DNA of 12,691 bases from Clostridia bacterium (GTDB lineage: Bacteria > Bacillota_E > RBS10-35 > JAJYVN01). Both the position numbers and the translations under genes were made by a program. Positions 1-6,444 of the stretch are shown piece after piece. The stretch covers positions 1 through 12,691 of the forward strand of contig DAHWHT010000248.1 in assembly GCA_027335515.1 (NCBI GenBank), given 5' to 3'. The notes under the pieces were generated by a model. That model was not told where the DNA came from. It saw only the letters and a list, made by a program, of their open reading frames with translations, and did no database searches. Positions within the stretch are counted from its first letter, which is position 1. The number at the start of each line of letters is the position of its first letter.

Positions 1-1170
1 TCCGTCGAGGCGCGCGGCGGGCAGCGGCCGCTGCGCCTCCATGGCGAAGGCGCGGGCCGCAGGGGCCGCCTGCGACGTCGGCGGCCAGGGGGTGGACCCC
101 GCTCCGCCCGACGCTGGTCGACCCGGCGGCTCCCCGCCCCACGCCGCGGCGGCCGAGGGCGGCAGATCGGGGATCAACGCGGCCGATCGCAGCGCCTGGC
201 GGACGGCGCGGTGGCAGAGGCCGCGGACCGCGTCGCTGCGGTAAAAGCGCACCTCCTGCTTGCTCGGGTGCACGTTGGCGTCATACAGCCCGGCATCCGC
301 ACCACGCAGGCGCAGCATGAACACGGGGTAGCGGTGGGTTTGCAGCAGGTGGTCGTAGGCGGCCGCCACCGAGCCGCGCACCGGCTCCGGACGCACCGGC
401 CGGCCGTCGACCGCCAAGAACTGCAGCGCCCGGTTGCCCCGCGCCACCGACGGCTTACCGCACAGGCCGTCGACCTCCCAGCCGTCGGCCGCGGCGGCGA
501 CCGGCAATAGCCCCGCCGCCAGGTCGGGCCCCCAAAGCGCCACCGCCGCCGAGATCAGATCCCCGTCCCCCGGGGTGGCAAAGATCTCGCGTTCGTCGTC
601 GCGGACGCAGAAGGCGACATCCGGGCGCGCCAGCGCGGTGGCGGTGACCACCTCGACCACGGCCAGGCGCTCCGAGGTCGGCCGCCGCAGGGCGGCGCGC
701 CGGGCGGGTACGTTATAGAAGAGGTCGCGCACGGCCACCTGCGTCCCCGCAGGGGCTCCGACCGTCCGGGATTGGGGTGGGCTGCCGCCGTCGATCCGCA
801 CCTCGGTGCCCGCCGCGTCCGCGGGCAGGCGCGTCGTCAGGCAGACCCGCGCCACCGCCGCCATGCTGGGCAGGGCCTCGCCGCGAAAACCCAGCGTGCG
901 CAGACCCGCCAGATCCTCAAAGCGCGCCAGTTTGCTGGTCGCATGCCGCGCAAAGGCCAGCACCGCGTCGCCCGCTCCCATGCCTTCGCCATCGTCCCCC
1001 ACGACGACGGCCGAACAGCCGCCCGCCGCAAGATCGATCTGGATGCGGCGGGCCCCGGCATCCAGCGCGTTCTCGCACAGTTCCTTGACGACCGAGGCCG
1101 GCCGCTCAATGACCTCGCCGGCCGCGATCCTCTGGGCGACCGCCGCCGGCAGCACCTGAATCCGCCCCAC
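1..1170 (-). CDS. mutL: DNA mismatch repair protein MutL (N-terminal part, truncated by window edge)
   Basis: MutL is the GHKL-type ATPase that links mismatch recognition by MutS to downstream strand processing. The 390 codons seen are open to the left edge, so the C-terminal dimerisation/endonuclease domain is not visible. All N-terminal signatures are present: IAAGEVIERPASVVKE (15-30), the ENALDAGA helix with Glu33 and Asn34 (33-40), DDGEGMG (59-65), HATSK (76-80), GFRGEAL (94-100), DLFYNVPAR (149-157), VDGRPV (254-259) and DANVHPSKQEVRF (297-309). From about residue 335 it becomes a Pro/Ala/Gly-rich linker, as expected. I chose GTG at 1170 because it gives the family's usual N terminus (GRIQVLP) and has AGGGGTGGGG just upstream. 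An in-frame ATG at 1194 has no such site, and TATGCT at 1195-1190 could instead be a -10 element. The gene lies 132 bp downstream of the permease on the same strand and may be read from its own promoter. Identity is certain; the exact start is likely. Confidence 0.97.
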   Translation of the reverse strand, partial: MGRIQVLPAAVAQRIAAGEVIERPASVVKELCENALDAGARRIQIDLAAGGCSAVVVGDDGEGMGAGDAVLAFARHATSKLARFEDLAGLRTLGFRGEALPSMAAVARVCLTTRLPADAAGTEVRIDGGSPPQSRTVGAPAGTQVAVRDLFYNVPARRAALRRPTSERLAVVEVVTATALARPDVAFCVRDDEREIFATPGDGDLISAAVALWGPDLAAGLLPVAAAADGWEVDGLCGKPSVARGNRALQFLAVDGRPVRPEPVRGSVAAAYDHLLQTHRYPVFMLRLRGADAGLYDANVHPSKQEVRFYRSDAVRGLCHRAVRQALRSAALIPDLPPSAAAAWGGEPPGRPASGGAGSTPWPPTSQAAPAARAFAMEAQRPLPAARLDG

Positions 1171-1234
1171 GTCCCCACCCCTGGGCGCCAGCATAGCGCG
1201 GAACAACCCACGGCTGAAGCCTGGGGGCGCTCTC

Positions 1235-1271
1235 GTGCGGGCGCCCCGACGGTGGAGGCAGGCGCCCGCAC
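1235..1271 (-). terminator. 11-bp perfect inverted repeat between permease and mutL
   Basis: GTGCGGGCGCC (1235-1245) and GGCGCCCGCAC (1261-1271) are exact reverse complements separated by 15 bases, starting 32 bases past the permease stop on the minus strand. The stem would be very stable (10 of 11 pairs G-C). There is no T-run on either side, so it is not a classic intrinsic terminator. It could act as a 3'-end stabiliser, a Rho-type pause or a weak terminator separating the export operon from mutL. Confidence 0.35.
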
Positions 1272-1302
1272 CGCCACCACCCCGGAGCGGGCGGGCGGCG
1301 CC

Positions 1303-2481
1303 TCAGTCGCGCCGCAGGGCCGTGATCGGATCGAGGCGGCTCGCCTGGGCCGCGGGCCACATGCCGAAGACGACGCCGACCGCCACGGCGAACGTCAACC
1401 CCACCGCGGCCGAGACGGGCGACACCGCCATCGGGGTCTTGAGAAGCACGCCGCCGATGTGCGTCGCCAGCGCGCCAAAGGCCACACCGATCAGTCCACC
1501 GCCGCCCGAAAGCAGCGCGGCCTCGATGAGGAACTGCCGCAGCACGTCGCGGCGCCGCGCCCCGATCGCCTTGCGCAGGCCGATCTCACGCGTGCGCTCC
1601 ACCACCGAGACCAACATGATGTTCATGATGCCGATGCCGCCGACCAGCAGGGAAACGGCGGCGACCGACCCCAGCGTCAGGGTCAGGGTCCGGTTGACGC
1701 TGCTGAGGGTGGAGAGCAACTGGTCCTGGCTCGCCACGTTGACGGCATTCGGCCGCGGATAGGTGTGTGCGAAGATCATGTCGAGCGTGCCCACGACCAG
1801 GGCCGCGTCGTTGGCCTGCGCCACCTGAAAATACAGCTCGCTGGGGTAGGCCGTGTGCAGAATGTCCTGTGAGGTCGTGTACGGCATGAGCACGATGCTG
1901 TCCTGGCTCTGCCCGCCCACCCCGGCCCCCAGGGGTTGAAGGACCCCCTCGATCGTGAAGGCCGTCCCGCCGACAAAAACCTGTCGGCCGACCGCCGCCG
2001 CCGAGGACAGGCCGAGGTTGGTCAGCACCGTCTGTCCGACCACCGCCACCCGGGACCGTCCCGTCACCTGCTGGGGCGTGATGAAGGAGCCGGCCGCCAG
2101 TTGCGCTCCCCGCATGGAAAGCCACTGCGGGCTGACCCCCTGCAGACTGGCCTGGGTGTTCTGCGTATGCCAGACGACGGCGGCGCCGCGCCCGCTGAAC
2201 ACCGGCATGGCGGCCGTGACGTCGGGCACCCGGCCCTTGAGGGACTGGGCCATCCCGGCCGTGAACTGCACCCCGGAACCCGGTGAGGGGAAGGCGATCA
2301 CCAGGTTCGTGCCCAGGGACTCGACCCGTTGGGTCACGGCGGCCCGCGCACCCTGGCCCAGGGCGACGACGATCATCACCGTCGCCACCCCGATGATGAT
2401 CCCCAGCGCCGTCAGGAACGAACGCAGTACATTGGTACGGATGGCCAGCACGGCCATGCGCAGGCTCTCCCAGAGGTTCAC
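1303..2481 (-). CDS. MacB/FtsX-family ABC transporter permease (YknZ-like)
   Basis: This is the membrane subunit of a type VII (MacB-like) ABC transporter, which uses ATP to drive conformational change across the membrane rather than forming a classic channel. It has 392 residues, the normal length for a permease without a fused ATPase. Visible layout: TM1 at about 21-41, a large extracytoplasmic MacB core domain (about 45-260), TM2 at 269-292, the coupling-helix motif SVVERTREIGLRKAIGAR (292-309), TM3 at about 318-345, TM4 at 352-376, and the family ending SRLDPITALRR (381-391). The start is GTG at 2481, which overlaps the ATPase stop as GTGA (2481-2478), so the two are probably translationally coupled. 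An upstream extension to 2589 in the same frame is Arg-rich, overlaps the ATPase and is not family-like. It should work with the ATPase and fusion protein encoded just upstream. The substrate cannot be told from sequence; drugs, peptides or lipoproteins are known for the family. Confidence 0.93.
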   Translation of the reverse strand: MNLWESLRMAVLAIRTNVLRSFLTALGIIIGVATVMIVVALGQGARAAVTQRVESLGTNLVIAFPSPGSGVQFTAGMAQSLKGRVPDVTAAMPVFSGRGAAVVWHTQNTQASLQGVSPQWLSMRGAQLAAGSFITPQQVTGRSRVAVVGQTVLTNLGLSSAAAVGRQVFVGGTAFTIEGVLQPLGAGVGGQSQDSIVLMPYTTSQDILHTAYPSELYFQVAQANDAALVVGTLDMIFAHTYPRPNAVNVASQDQLLSTLSSVNRTLTLTLGSVAAVSLLVGGIGIMNIMLVSVVERTREIGLRKAIGARRRDVLRQFLIEAALLSGGGGLIGVAFGALATHIGGVLLKTPMAVSPVSAAVGLTFAVAVGVVFGMWPAAQASRLDPITALRRD

Positions 2482-3218
2482 AGCCGCTCGCCCCCCCGCG
2501 CCGGTGCGGCGGCCAACAGCCGTTCGTCTGCGGCCACCTCCGCGCACCCGGTGACCAATCCGTCCGCGACGCTCAGGATGCGGCGGCAATGCCGGGCCAC
2601 CGCCGCGTCATGGGTCACCAGCAGCACCGTCATGCCCTCGTCGTTCAATCCCTGGAACAGAGCCAACAGGTCGTGGCCGGCACGCGAATCAAGGTTGCCC
2701 GTCGGTTCGTCGGCCAGCAGGAGGGACGGACGCCCCGCCAGCGCCCGGGCGACCGCCACCCGCTGCTGCTGACCGCCGGAAAGCTGCGCCGGCAGGTGGT
2801 GCATGCGGTCTTCCAGGCCCACCTCCGCCAGCGCTTGGCAGGCAAGGGCGTGGCGGCGCCGCGCCCCCATGCCCCGGTACACCAGCGGCAGTTCGACGTT
2901 TTCCAGCGCACTCAATCGTGGCAGCAGGTGGAAACTCTGGAAGATGAACCCGATCGAGCGGTTGCGCGCCTCGGCCAAGGCGTCGTCCGCCAACCGGTCC
3001 ACGCAGCGCCCCGCCAGCGCGTAGCTGCCCTGGCTGGGACGGTCCAGGCAGCCGACGATGTTCATCAGCGTGGACTTGCCCGATCCCGAGGGACCGGTGA
3101 TCGCCACCATGTCCCCCTCGGCCACATCCAGATCGACATCCCGCAGGGCCGAGACCGTGACCGACCCCATCCGGTAGGTCTTGGCCACGCCGCGCAACGC
3201 CACCACCGGAGCCGTCAT
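2478..3218 (-). CDS. ABC transporter ATP-binding protein, MacB/LolD/YknY type
   Basis: This is the cytoplasmic ATPase that powers the adjacent FtsX-type permease. It has 246 residues, a usual length for LolD/YknY proteins. Motifs in order: aromatic A-loop Tyr15 region, Walker A GPSGSGKST (42-50), Q-loop Gln94 in FIFQSFHLLP, signature LSGGQQQRVAVARAL (146-160), Walker B LLLADE (166-171) with catalytic Glu171, D-loop NLDS (175-178), and the switch His203 in VTHD. LADEPTGNLDS and FQSFHLLP are typical of the MacB/LolD group. All catalytic residues are intact. The ATG at 3218 is preceded by a strong Shine-Dalgarno AAAGGAG (3234-3228) with a 9-base spacer, which decides the start over an open extension to 3326 that has no family-like sequence. 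Its stop overlaps the permease GTG. It lies 135 bp downstream of the fusion-protein gene and is probably in the same operon. Confidence 0.95.
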   Translation of the reverse strand: MTAPVVALRGVAKTYRMGSVTVSALRDVDLDVAEGDMVAITGPSGSGKSTLMNIVGCLDRPSQGSYALAGRCVDRLADDALAEARNRSIGFIFQSFHLLPRLSALENVELPLVYRGMGARRRHALACQALAEVGLEDRMHHLPAQLSGGQQQRVAVARALAGRPSLLLADEPTGNLDSRAGHDLLALFQGLNDEGMTVLLVTHDAAVARHCRRILSVADGLVTGCAEVAADERLLAAAPARGGERL

Positions 3219-3233
3219 GCCGCCTCGCTCCTT

Positions 3234-3261
3234 TGGAGCCGCTTCCGATGGAACCGCTTCC
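3234..3261 (-). repeat. Two 13-bp direct repeats just upstream of the ATPase ribosome binding site
   Basis: On the plus strand TGGAGCCGCTTCC (3234-3246) and TGGAACCGCTTCC (3249-3261) match at 12 of 13 positions with a 15-bp period. The second is also a short inverted repeat (GGAA/TTCC around CCGC). On the mRNA (minus strand) they end directly at the AAAGGAG ribosome binding site of the ATPase gene, so they could form small hairpins that affect its translation. They may equally be chance in GC-rich DNA. Confidence 0.4.
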
Positions 3262-3353
3262 GGCCAGACATCCCCGCTGGGTCGGCGCGACAACCGCCAG
3301 CGCACGGCCGTGGACCGTTCTTCCAACCGCCAACGCCGCCGCAGGCGGGTTCG

Positions 3354-5276
3354 TCAGCCGCCCGCGCGACCAGGGCCTCCCGGACGCCCCCCGGGGCCGC
3401 CGCCCCCCGCAGCACGAAAGAACGCGAATCCGTTGGAGCCGCTGCTGGCTTGACCCGCGACGACCGGCGTACCCGGCGTCAGACCCGAGAGGATCTGCGT
3501 GTATTGGCTGCCCACCAGCCCGACCCGGACGCGGACCGGCGTCGGCTTACCCCCCCGCAGGACGCGGACGATGCCCTGACCCGTCTGCAGCGTCGTCACC
3601 GCCTGGGCCGGCACCCGCAGCGCCTTGGCGACCGAGGCGACCTGGATGTTCGCCGTCACGGACATCCCGGGCAGCAGATGGGCGGGGTTGGTCACCGCGA
3701 TCGTCACCGGATACATGCTGACCCCGTTCTGCGTCTGAGCGGTCGGGGCGACGAGGGTGACCCTGCCCGTGAAGGGCGTCTTGGGAAAGGCGTTGACGAC
3801 CAGCTGCACGGGCTGACCCGCGTGCACCGAGCCGATGGACAGCTCGTCGACGGACACCTGCGCCTCCAGCTTTTGCAGGGGCTCGATCAGGACCGCCGAC
3901 GTCCCGGTGCCGACCGACTGGCCCGCGGTGACGTTGACCGCGGTCACCGTACCGCTGACCGGAGCCCGCACCAAGAGGGCAGACAACTGCGCCTGCTTGA
4001 GGTCCAGGGATTGCGCCGCGCTGGTCACCTGGGCCTGCTGGGCGGCGATGGCGGAAGGGGTCGCCCCCTGGGGGTGTTCCGTCTGCGCCAGGGCCACCTC
4101 GGCACCCTGCAGTGCCAGCGTGTCCTGGGTCACCGCCATCTGATCGGCCTGCAGGGTCGTCGCCGCGTTGGGGTTGGTGACGGTGGCCAGCACCTGGCCG
4201 GCTTGGACCTGGGCTCCGACCGCCACCGGACCGCCCACCGTGCCAGCCTGTGGCGCCACGACGCTGACCGCGGCCGGGAAGACGAGGCTGCCGGTGAAGT
4301 TCCAACCCCAGGTCGTCGTCAGCCCCGCGGGGGCCCCGCTCGCCGGGGTGAAGGTCACCTGGACCGAGGCGTCGTGCGGTGCCGTCCCCAGTGCCTGCGC
4401 CAGGGTCAGGGTCAGGGGGTAGAATTGCTCCGTCTGGCTCGAGCTTACCGAACTGTGCGTCTGGGGCTGTCCCGCGACGTTCACGGCAACGCTCGACGTC
4501 GGTGTCGTGCCCACCGACTGCACGGTGCCGCTGGTCGTGATGGCCAGCGACGGGATTCCGACGGCGGCCGAGGTGCCGACCGGCAGGTAGGGCAACTCAC
4601 CCTCCGGCACCGGCACCGATACCGTCGGCGCGCCGGCGGGCAGCACGCTCGCGAGCGGGGCGTTACCGCTGACGGTCTGACCCGCCACGACATCCACCGC
4701 CTGCACCACCCCGGCGACCGGGGTGGTCGCCTGGGTGTCGCTTGCCAGGGTGGCCTCCTGCTGTTTGAGGGTCCACTGCGCCTGCGTCAAGGCGAGCTGC
4801 GACTGGCGGACCCTGATGGACGACGCCTGGATGGTCAGCGGCGAGACCGAGGCGGCGGGTTGCTGCAGGGACAGCAGTTGCGACTGCGCCTGGGCCAACG
4901 AGGCCCGGGCCGCCGCCACCTGTTGCGCGTACCCCTGTGTGTCCGCCACCCGAAACAGGGGATCCCCCGCCGCCACCCGCTGTCCGACCTGGACGGCGAC
5001 CGCTGCCACCGGCCCGGCGGCCGAGGGGGTCACGCCGTCCACGGTGGCGGCCTGGATGCTGCCGGTACCCGAGACGCTGACCTGAACCGGACCGGTCTGG
5101 GCGGGAACCGTGAAGTATTGGGGAGGGGCGCTGGCCGCGTGCACCCGCTGGTACGACCGCAGTCCGTAGACCCCGCCCCCCACGATCAGCAGGAGCACCG
5201 CGGATCCCGCGCCCCAGCGCCACACCTGGCTGGGCATCTGCCCCGTCCCCCCCGACGCCGACTGCGGCGTCTGCAT
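3354..5276 (-). CDS. HlyD/MacA-family membrane fusion (adaptor) protein with two tandem lipoyl/hairpin/barrel units
   Basis: This is the periplasmic or extracytoplasmic adaptor for the downstream ATPase and permease (YknX/MacA role). One N-terminal membrane anchor lies at about 20-39 (SAVLLLIVGGGVYGL). The outside part has two adaptor-like units. Unit 1: lipoyl half about 77-112, Gln/Ala-rich helical hairpin 113-184, second lipoyl half TTPVAGVVQAVDVVAGQTV (184-202), beta-barrel-like 217-310. Unit 2: lipoyl half 335-367, hairpin 371-436, RAPVSGTVTAVNVTAGQSV (437-455), barrel 467-546, then a membrane-proximal domain about 550-606 (RVPAQAV, GLTPGTPVV). The tail from 612 is Gly/Pro-rich. At 640 residues it is far longer than the family's usual 350-420, and the two second lipoyl halves align clearly, which indicates internal duplication or fusion. 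The ATG at 5276 lacks a good ribosome site. Met14 (5237) follows GGGGGGACGGGG and is an alternative start. It is the first gene of the operon. Confidence 0.9.
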   Translation of the reverse strand: MQTPQSASGGTGQMPSQVWRWGAGSAVLLLIVGGGVYGLRSYQRVHAASAPPQYFTVPAQTGPVQVSVSGTGSIQAATVDGVTPSAAGPVAAVAVQVGQRVAAGDPLFRVADTQGYAQQVAAARASLAQAQSQLLSLQQPAASVSPLTIQASSIRVRQSQLALTQAQWTLKQQEATLASDTQATTPVAGVVQAVDVVAGQTVSGNAPLASVLPAGAPTVSVPVPEGELPYLPVGTSAAVGIPSLAITTSGTVQSVGTTPTSSVAVNVAGQPQTHSSVSSSQTEQFYPLTLTLAQALGTAPHDASVQVTFTPASGAPAGLTTTWGWNFTGSLVFPAAVSVVAPQAGTVGGPVAVGAQVQAGQVLATVTNPNAATTLQADQMAVTQDTLALQGAEVALAQTEHPQGATPSAIAAQQAQVTSAAQSLDLKQAQLSALLVRAPVSGTVTAVNVTAGQSVGTGTSAVLIEPLQKLEAQVSVDELSIGSVHAGQPVQLVVNAFPKTPFTGRVTLVAPTAQTQNGVSMYPVTIAVTNPAHLLPGMSVTANIQVASVAKALRVPAQAVTTLQTGQGIVRVLRGGKPTPVRVRVGLVGSQYTQILSGLTPGTPVVAGQASSGSNGFAFFRAAGGGGPGGRPGGPGRAGG

Positions 5277-5641
5277 GCCATGGCGAATGCGTGTGAATCG
5301 GCCGCAGTGTAACCGGGGGACGTTAAGGATTCATCAATACCTTCCGTGACCCCGGAGCGCACGGGAGTTCGCTTCAGGGACGCGGCGGAAGCCATGCCCC
5401 CGCTCGCCGCCGTCCTCCCTCGGCGGCCGCAATCCGCACCGCGCGGCATGCCGTCGCTGGCAGCGATTCCGCGTCGATCGATTCTTGCCACGGCGCCACA
5501 TGGCCCTGCACGCCCACTCGCAGGCGCGCCCGTCCACGAAGCACTGGGGGTGAAGCGGATGCCACATGAAGCGTAGCGTGGAGACCGTGCGCCTCGACGG
5601 GGCACACGGCGGTGGTCGCTGGCGAAACGGCCCCGCCATGG
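5277..5641. other. Spacer between the fusion-protein gene and tetR; no convincing gene
   Basis: This 365-bp stretch should hold the promoter of the export operon. The only AT-richer patch is at about 5300-5345: on the minus strand TTGATG and TACACT appear there, but about 20 bp apart, which is too far for a good sigma-70 promoter, so I do not call one. Open frames across it on both strands are Arg-rich or lack homology I can recognise. If no promoter lies here, the operon could be read through from tetR. Confidence 0.5.
5583..5617 (-). terminator. Possible hairpin 3' of tetR
   Basis: On the minus strand, starting 24 bases after the tetR stop, GTGTGCC (5607-5601) can pair with GGCGCAC (5593-5587) across a 7-base loop. 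GACC (5617-5614) and GGTC (5586-5583) can pair outside it. No T-run follows, so this is at best a weak or factor-dependent terminator. Confidence 0.25.
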
Positions 5642-6316
5642 TCAGCGGCCCTGTGCCTCCGCGCCATCGCCGTCGTGCGACAACGGGTCGAACAGCAGAC
5701 GCTGCACGACCGGCCCGTACCACGCGGCGAGCGTCTCCGCATCCGCGCTGGCGACCGGCTCCATCCGGAGCACGAAGCGGGCCATCGCCAGCCCCATCAC
5801 CGCGGACAACACCAACGCCAGGCGGCGCTCCGGCTCCGGCACACCCAGCGCCCGCACGAGCCGGGCCAGCCCGCCGCGCAGCAGCAACTCGCGCAGCCGC
5901 CGCGCCGCGGGCTCGTTGGTGGCTGCCAGCCGCACCAGACCGGTCAGGAAGCTGCGGTCCATCCAGCCCACCAGCTCCGGCGACGCGTCATAGACCTCCA
6001 CCGCGAGCCGGACGACGCGCTCGCCGATACCCTCGGCCCCCCCCTGCAGCAGGCCCGCCATCATACCCTCCGCGCGTTCCTGGAGGTCCCCCTGTTCAAG
6101 CGTCTCCAGCAGCAGCCGGTCCTTGCTGCCGAAGTAATGATGGACCAATGCCGGGTCGACGCCCGCGCCCGCGGCGATGCCCCGGATGGTGGCGCCGCCG
6201 TAGCCGCGAGTGAAAAACTCGCGCCGCGCCGCGGCCAGGATGGCCTCCCGGTTGCCCGATTCCCCCGCCGGCCGGCCCCTCCGCCGCGCTCCGCCCGCGC
6301 CCTTCGCCGTATCCAT
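5642..6316 (-). CDS. TetR-family transcriptional regulator
   Basis: This is a dimeric one-component repressor whose DNA binding is relieved by a small ligand. It has 224 residues, a normal family length. The N terminus carries a basic RRRGRP stretch (11-16), then the TetR HTH domain: EAILAAARREFFTRGYGGAT (24-43) and IRGIAAGAGVDPALVHHYFGSKDRLL (44-69, described by its first and last residues I44 and L69), with the diagnostic YFGSKDRLL end. The remainder is the helical ligand/dimer domain, with no family I can name. It is divergent from the MFS exporter, with two inverted repeats in between, and probably represses that gene and itself. I chose ATG at 6316, which lies 7 bases after a possible extended -10 element (so the mRNA may be leaderless). 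ATG at 6334 preceded by GGGGCGG would add six residues and is the alternative. The fusion-protein operon lies 365 bp downstream on the same strand and could be under the same control. The ligand is unknown. Confidence 0.95.
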   Translation of the reverse strand: MDTAKGAGGARRRGRPAGESGNREAILAAARREFFTRGYGGATIRGIAAGAGVDPALVHHYFGSKDRLLLETLEQGDLQERAEGMMAGLLQGGAEGIGERVVRLAVEVYDASPELVGWMDRSFLTGLVRLAATNEPAARRLRELLLRGGLARLVRALGVPEPERRLALVLSAVMGLAMARFVLRMEPVASADAETLAAWYGPVVQRLLFDPLSHDGDGAEAQGR

Positions 6317-6322
6317 GGCGCC

Positions 6323-6353
6323 AGCGTAGCACATCGCCGCCCCATGATTTCAA
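6323..6353 (-). promoter_or_regulatory. Candidate tetR promoter (TTGAAA / TGC-TACGCT)
   Basis: On the minus strand TTGAAA (6353-6348) is followed after 19 bases by TACGCT (6328-6323), preceded by TGC as in an extended -10. The spacing is long, which an extended -10 can tolerate. Transcription would begin at about 6316, on the A of the chosen tetR ATG. The -35 lies inside operator copy 1, as expected for autoregulation. Confidence 0.4.
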
Positions 6354-6368
6354 CGCCCGTTGACACCG
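6345..6368 (+). promoter_or_regulatory. Operator copy 1, probable TetR-family binding site
   Basis: TGATTTCAAC (6345-6354) and GTTGACACCG (6359-6368) flank GCCC. The inner TCAAC/GTTGA is a perfect inverted repeat and the outer bases are partly symmetric. It shares most of its bases, including the CCC centre, with copy 2, which starts 54 bp downstream. It covers the -35 of the MFS promoter (6360-6365) and of the candidate tetR promoter (6353-6348), so one bound dimer could block both. Confidence 0.75.
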
Positions 6369-6388
6369 GCGCTGGCCGCACGTACGAT
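6360..6388 (+). promoter_or_regulatory. Sigma-70-type promoter of the MFS exporter gene
   Basis: A perfect TTGACA -35 (6360-6365) is followed, after exactly 17 bp, by TACGAT (6383-6388; 4 of 6 matches to TATAAT). The start site would be near 6395, giving a leader of about 50 bases that contains operator copy 2 and the ribosome binding site. The -35 overlaps operator copy 1. Confidence 0.7.
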
Positions 6389-6397
6389 CAACCCAGG

Positions 6398-6423
6398 GTG
6401 ATATCAACACCCGTTGACATCAC
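6398..6423 (+). promoter_or_regulatory. Operator copy 2, probable TetR-family binding site
   Basis: GTGATATCAAC (6398-6408) and GTTGACATCAC (6413-6423) flank ACCC and are inverted complements at 10 of 11 positions, the best palindrome in the intergenic region. It lies directly after the predicted MFS transcription start, where a bound repressor would block promoter clearance. The 54-bp distance to copy 1 is close to five helical turns, so both sites may be bound on the same face of the DNA. Confidence 0.8.
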
Positions 6424-6444
6424 GCCCGAAAGGGGGCGAGTCCC

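Noticed and set aside
2482..2589. N-terminal extension of the permease by 36 residues
   Set aside because: Arg/Gly-rich, entirely inside the ATPase gene; the GTG at 2481 with the GTGA overlap gives the family N terminus.
2589..5312. Open frame of 907 codons on the plus strand
   Set aside because: It is antisense to the ATPase and fusion-protein genes, whose motifs are unmistakable. Its product is Arg/His/Gly-rich with no domain, a common artefact of very GC-rich DNA.
5186..5605. Open frame of 139 codons on the minus strand across the spacer before the fusion protein
   Set aside because: It overlaps the fusion-protein start, has an Arg/Ser/Cys-rich end and no recognisable domain. The AT-richer patch inside it looks more like regulatory than coding DNA.
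5334..5723. A second minus-strand frame in the spacer with Trp/Cys-containing residues that briefly looks protein-like
   Set aside because: No family recognised, no ribosome binding site, and it overlaps the end of tetR in another frame.
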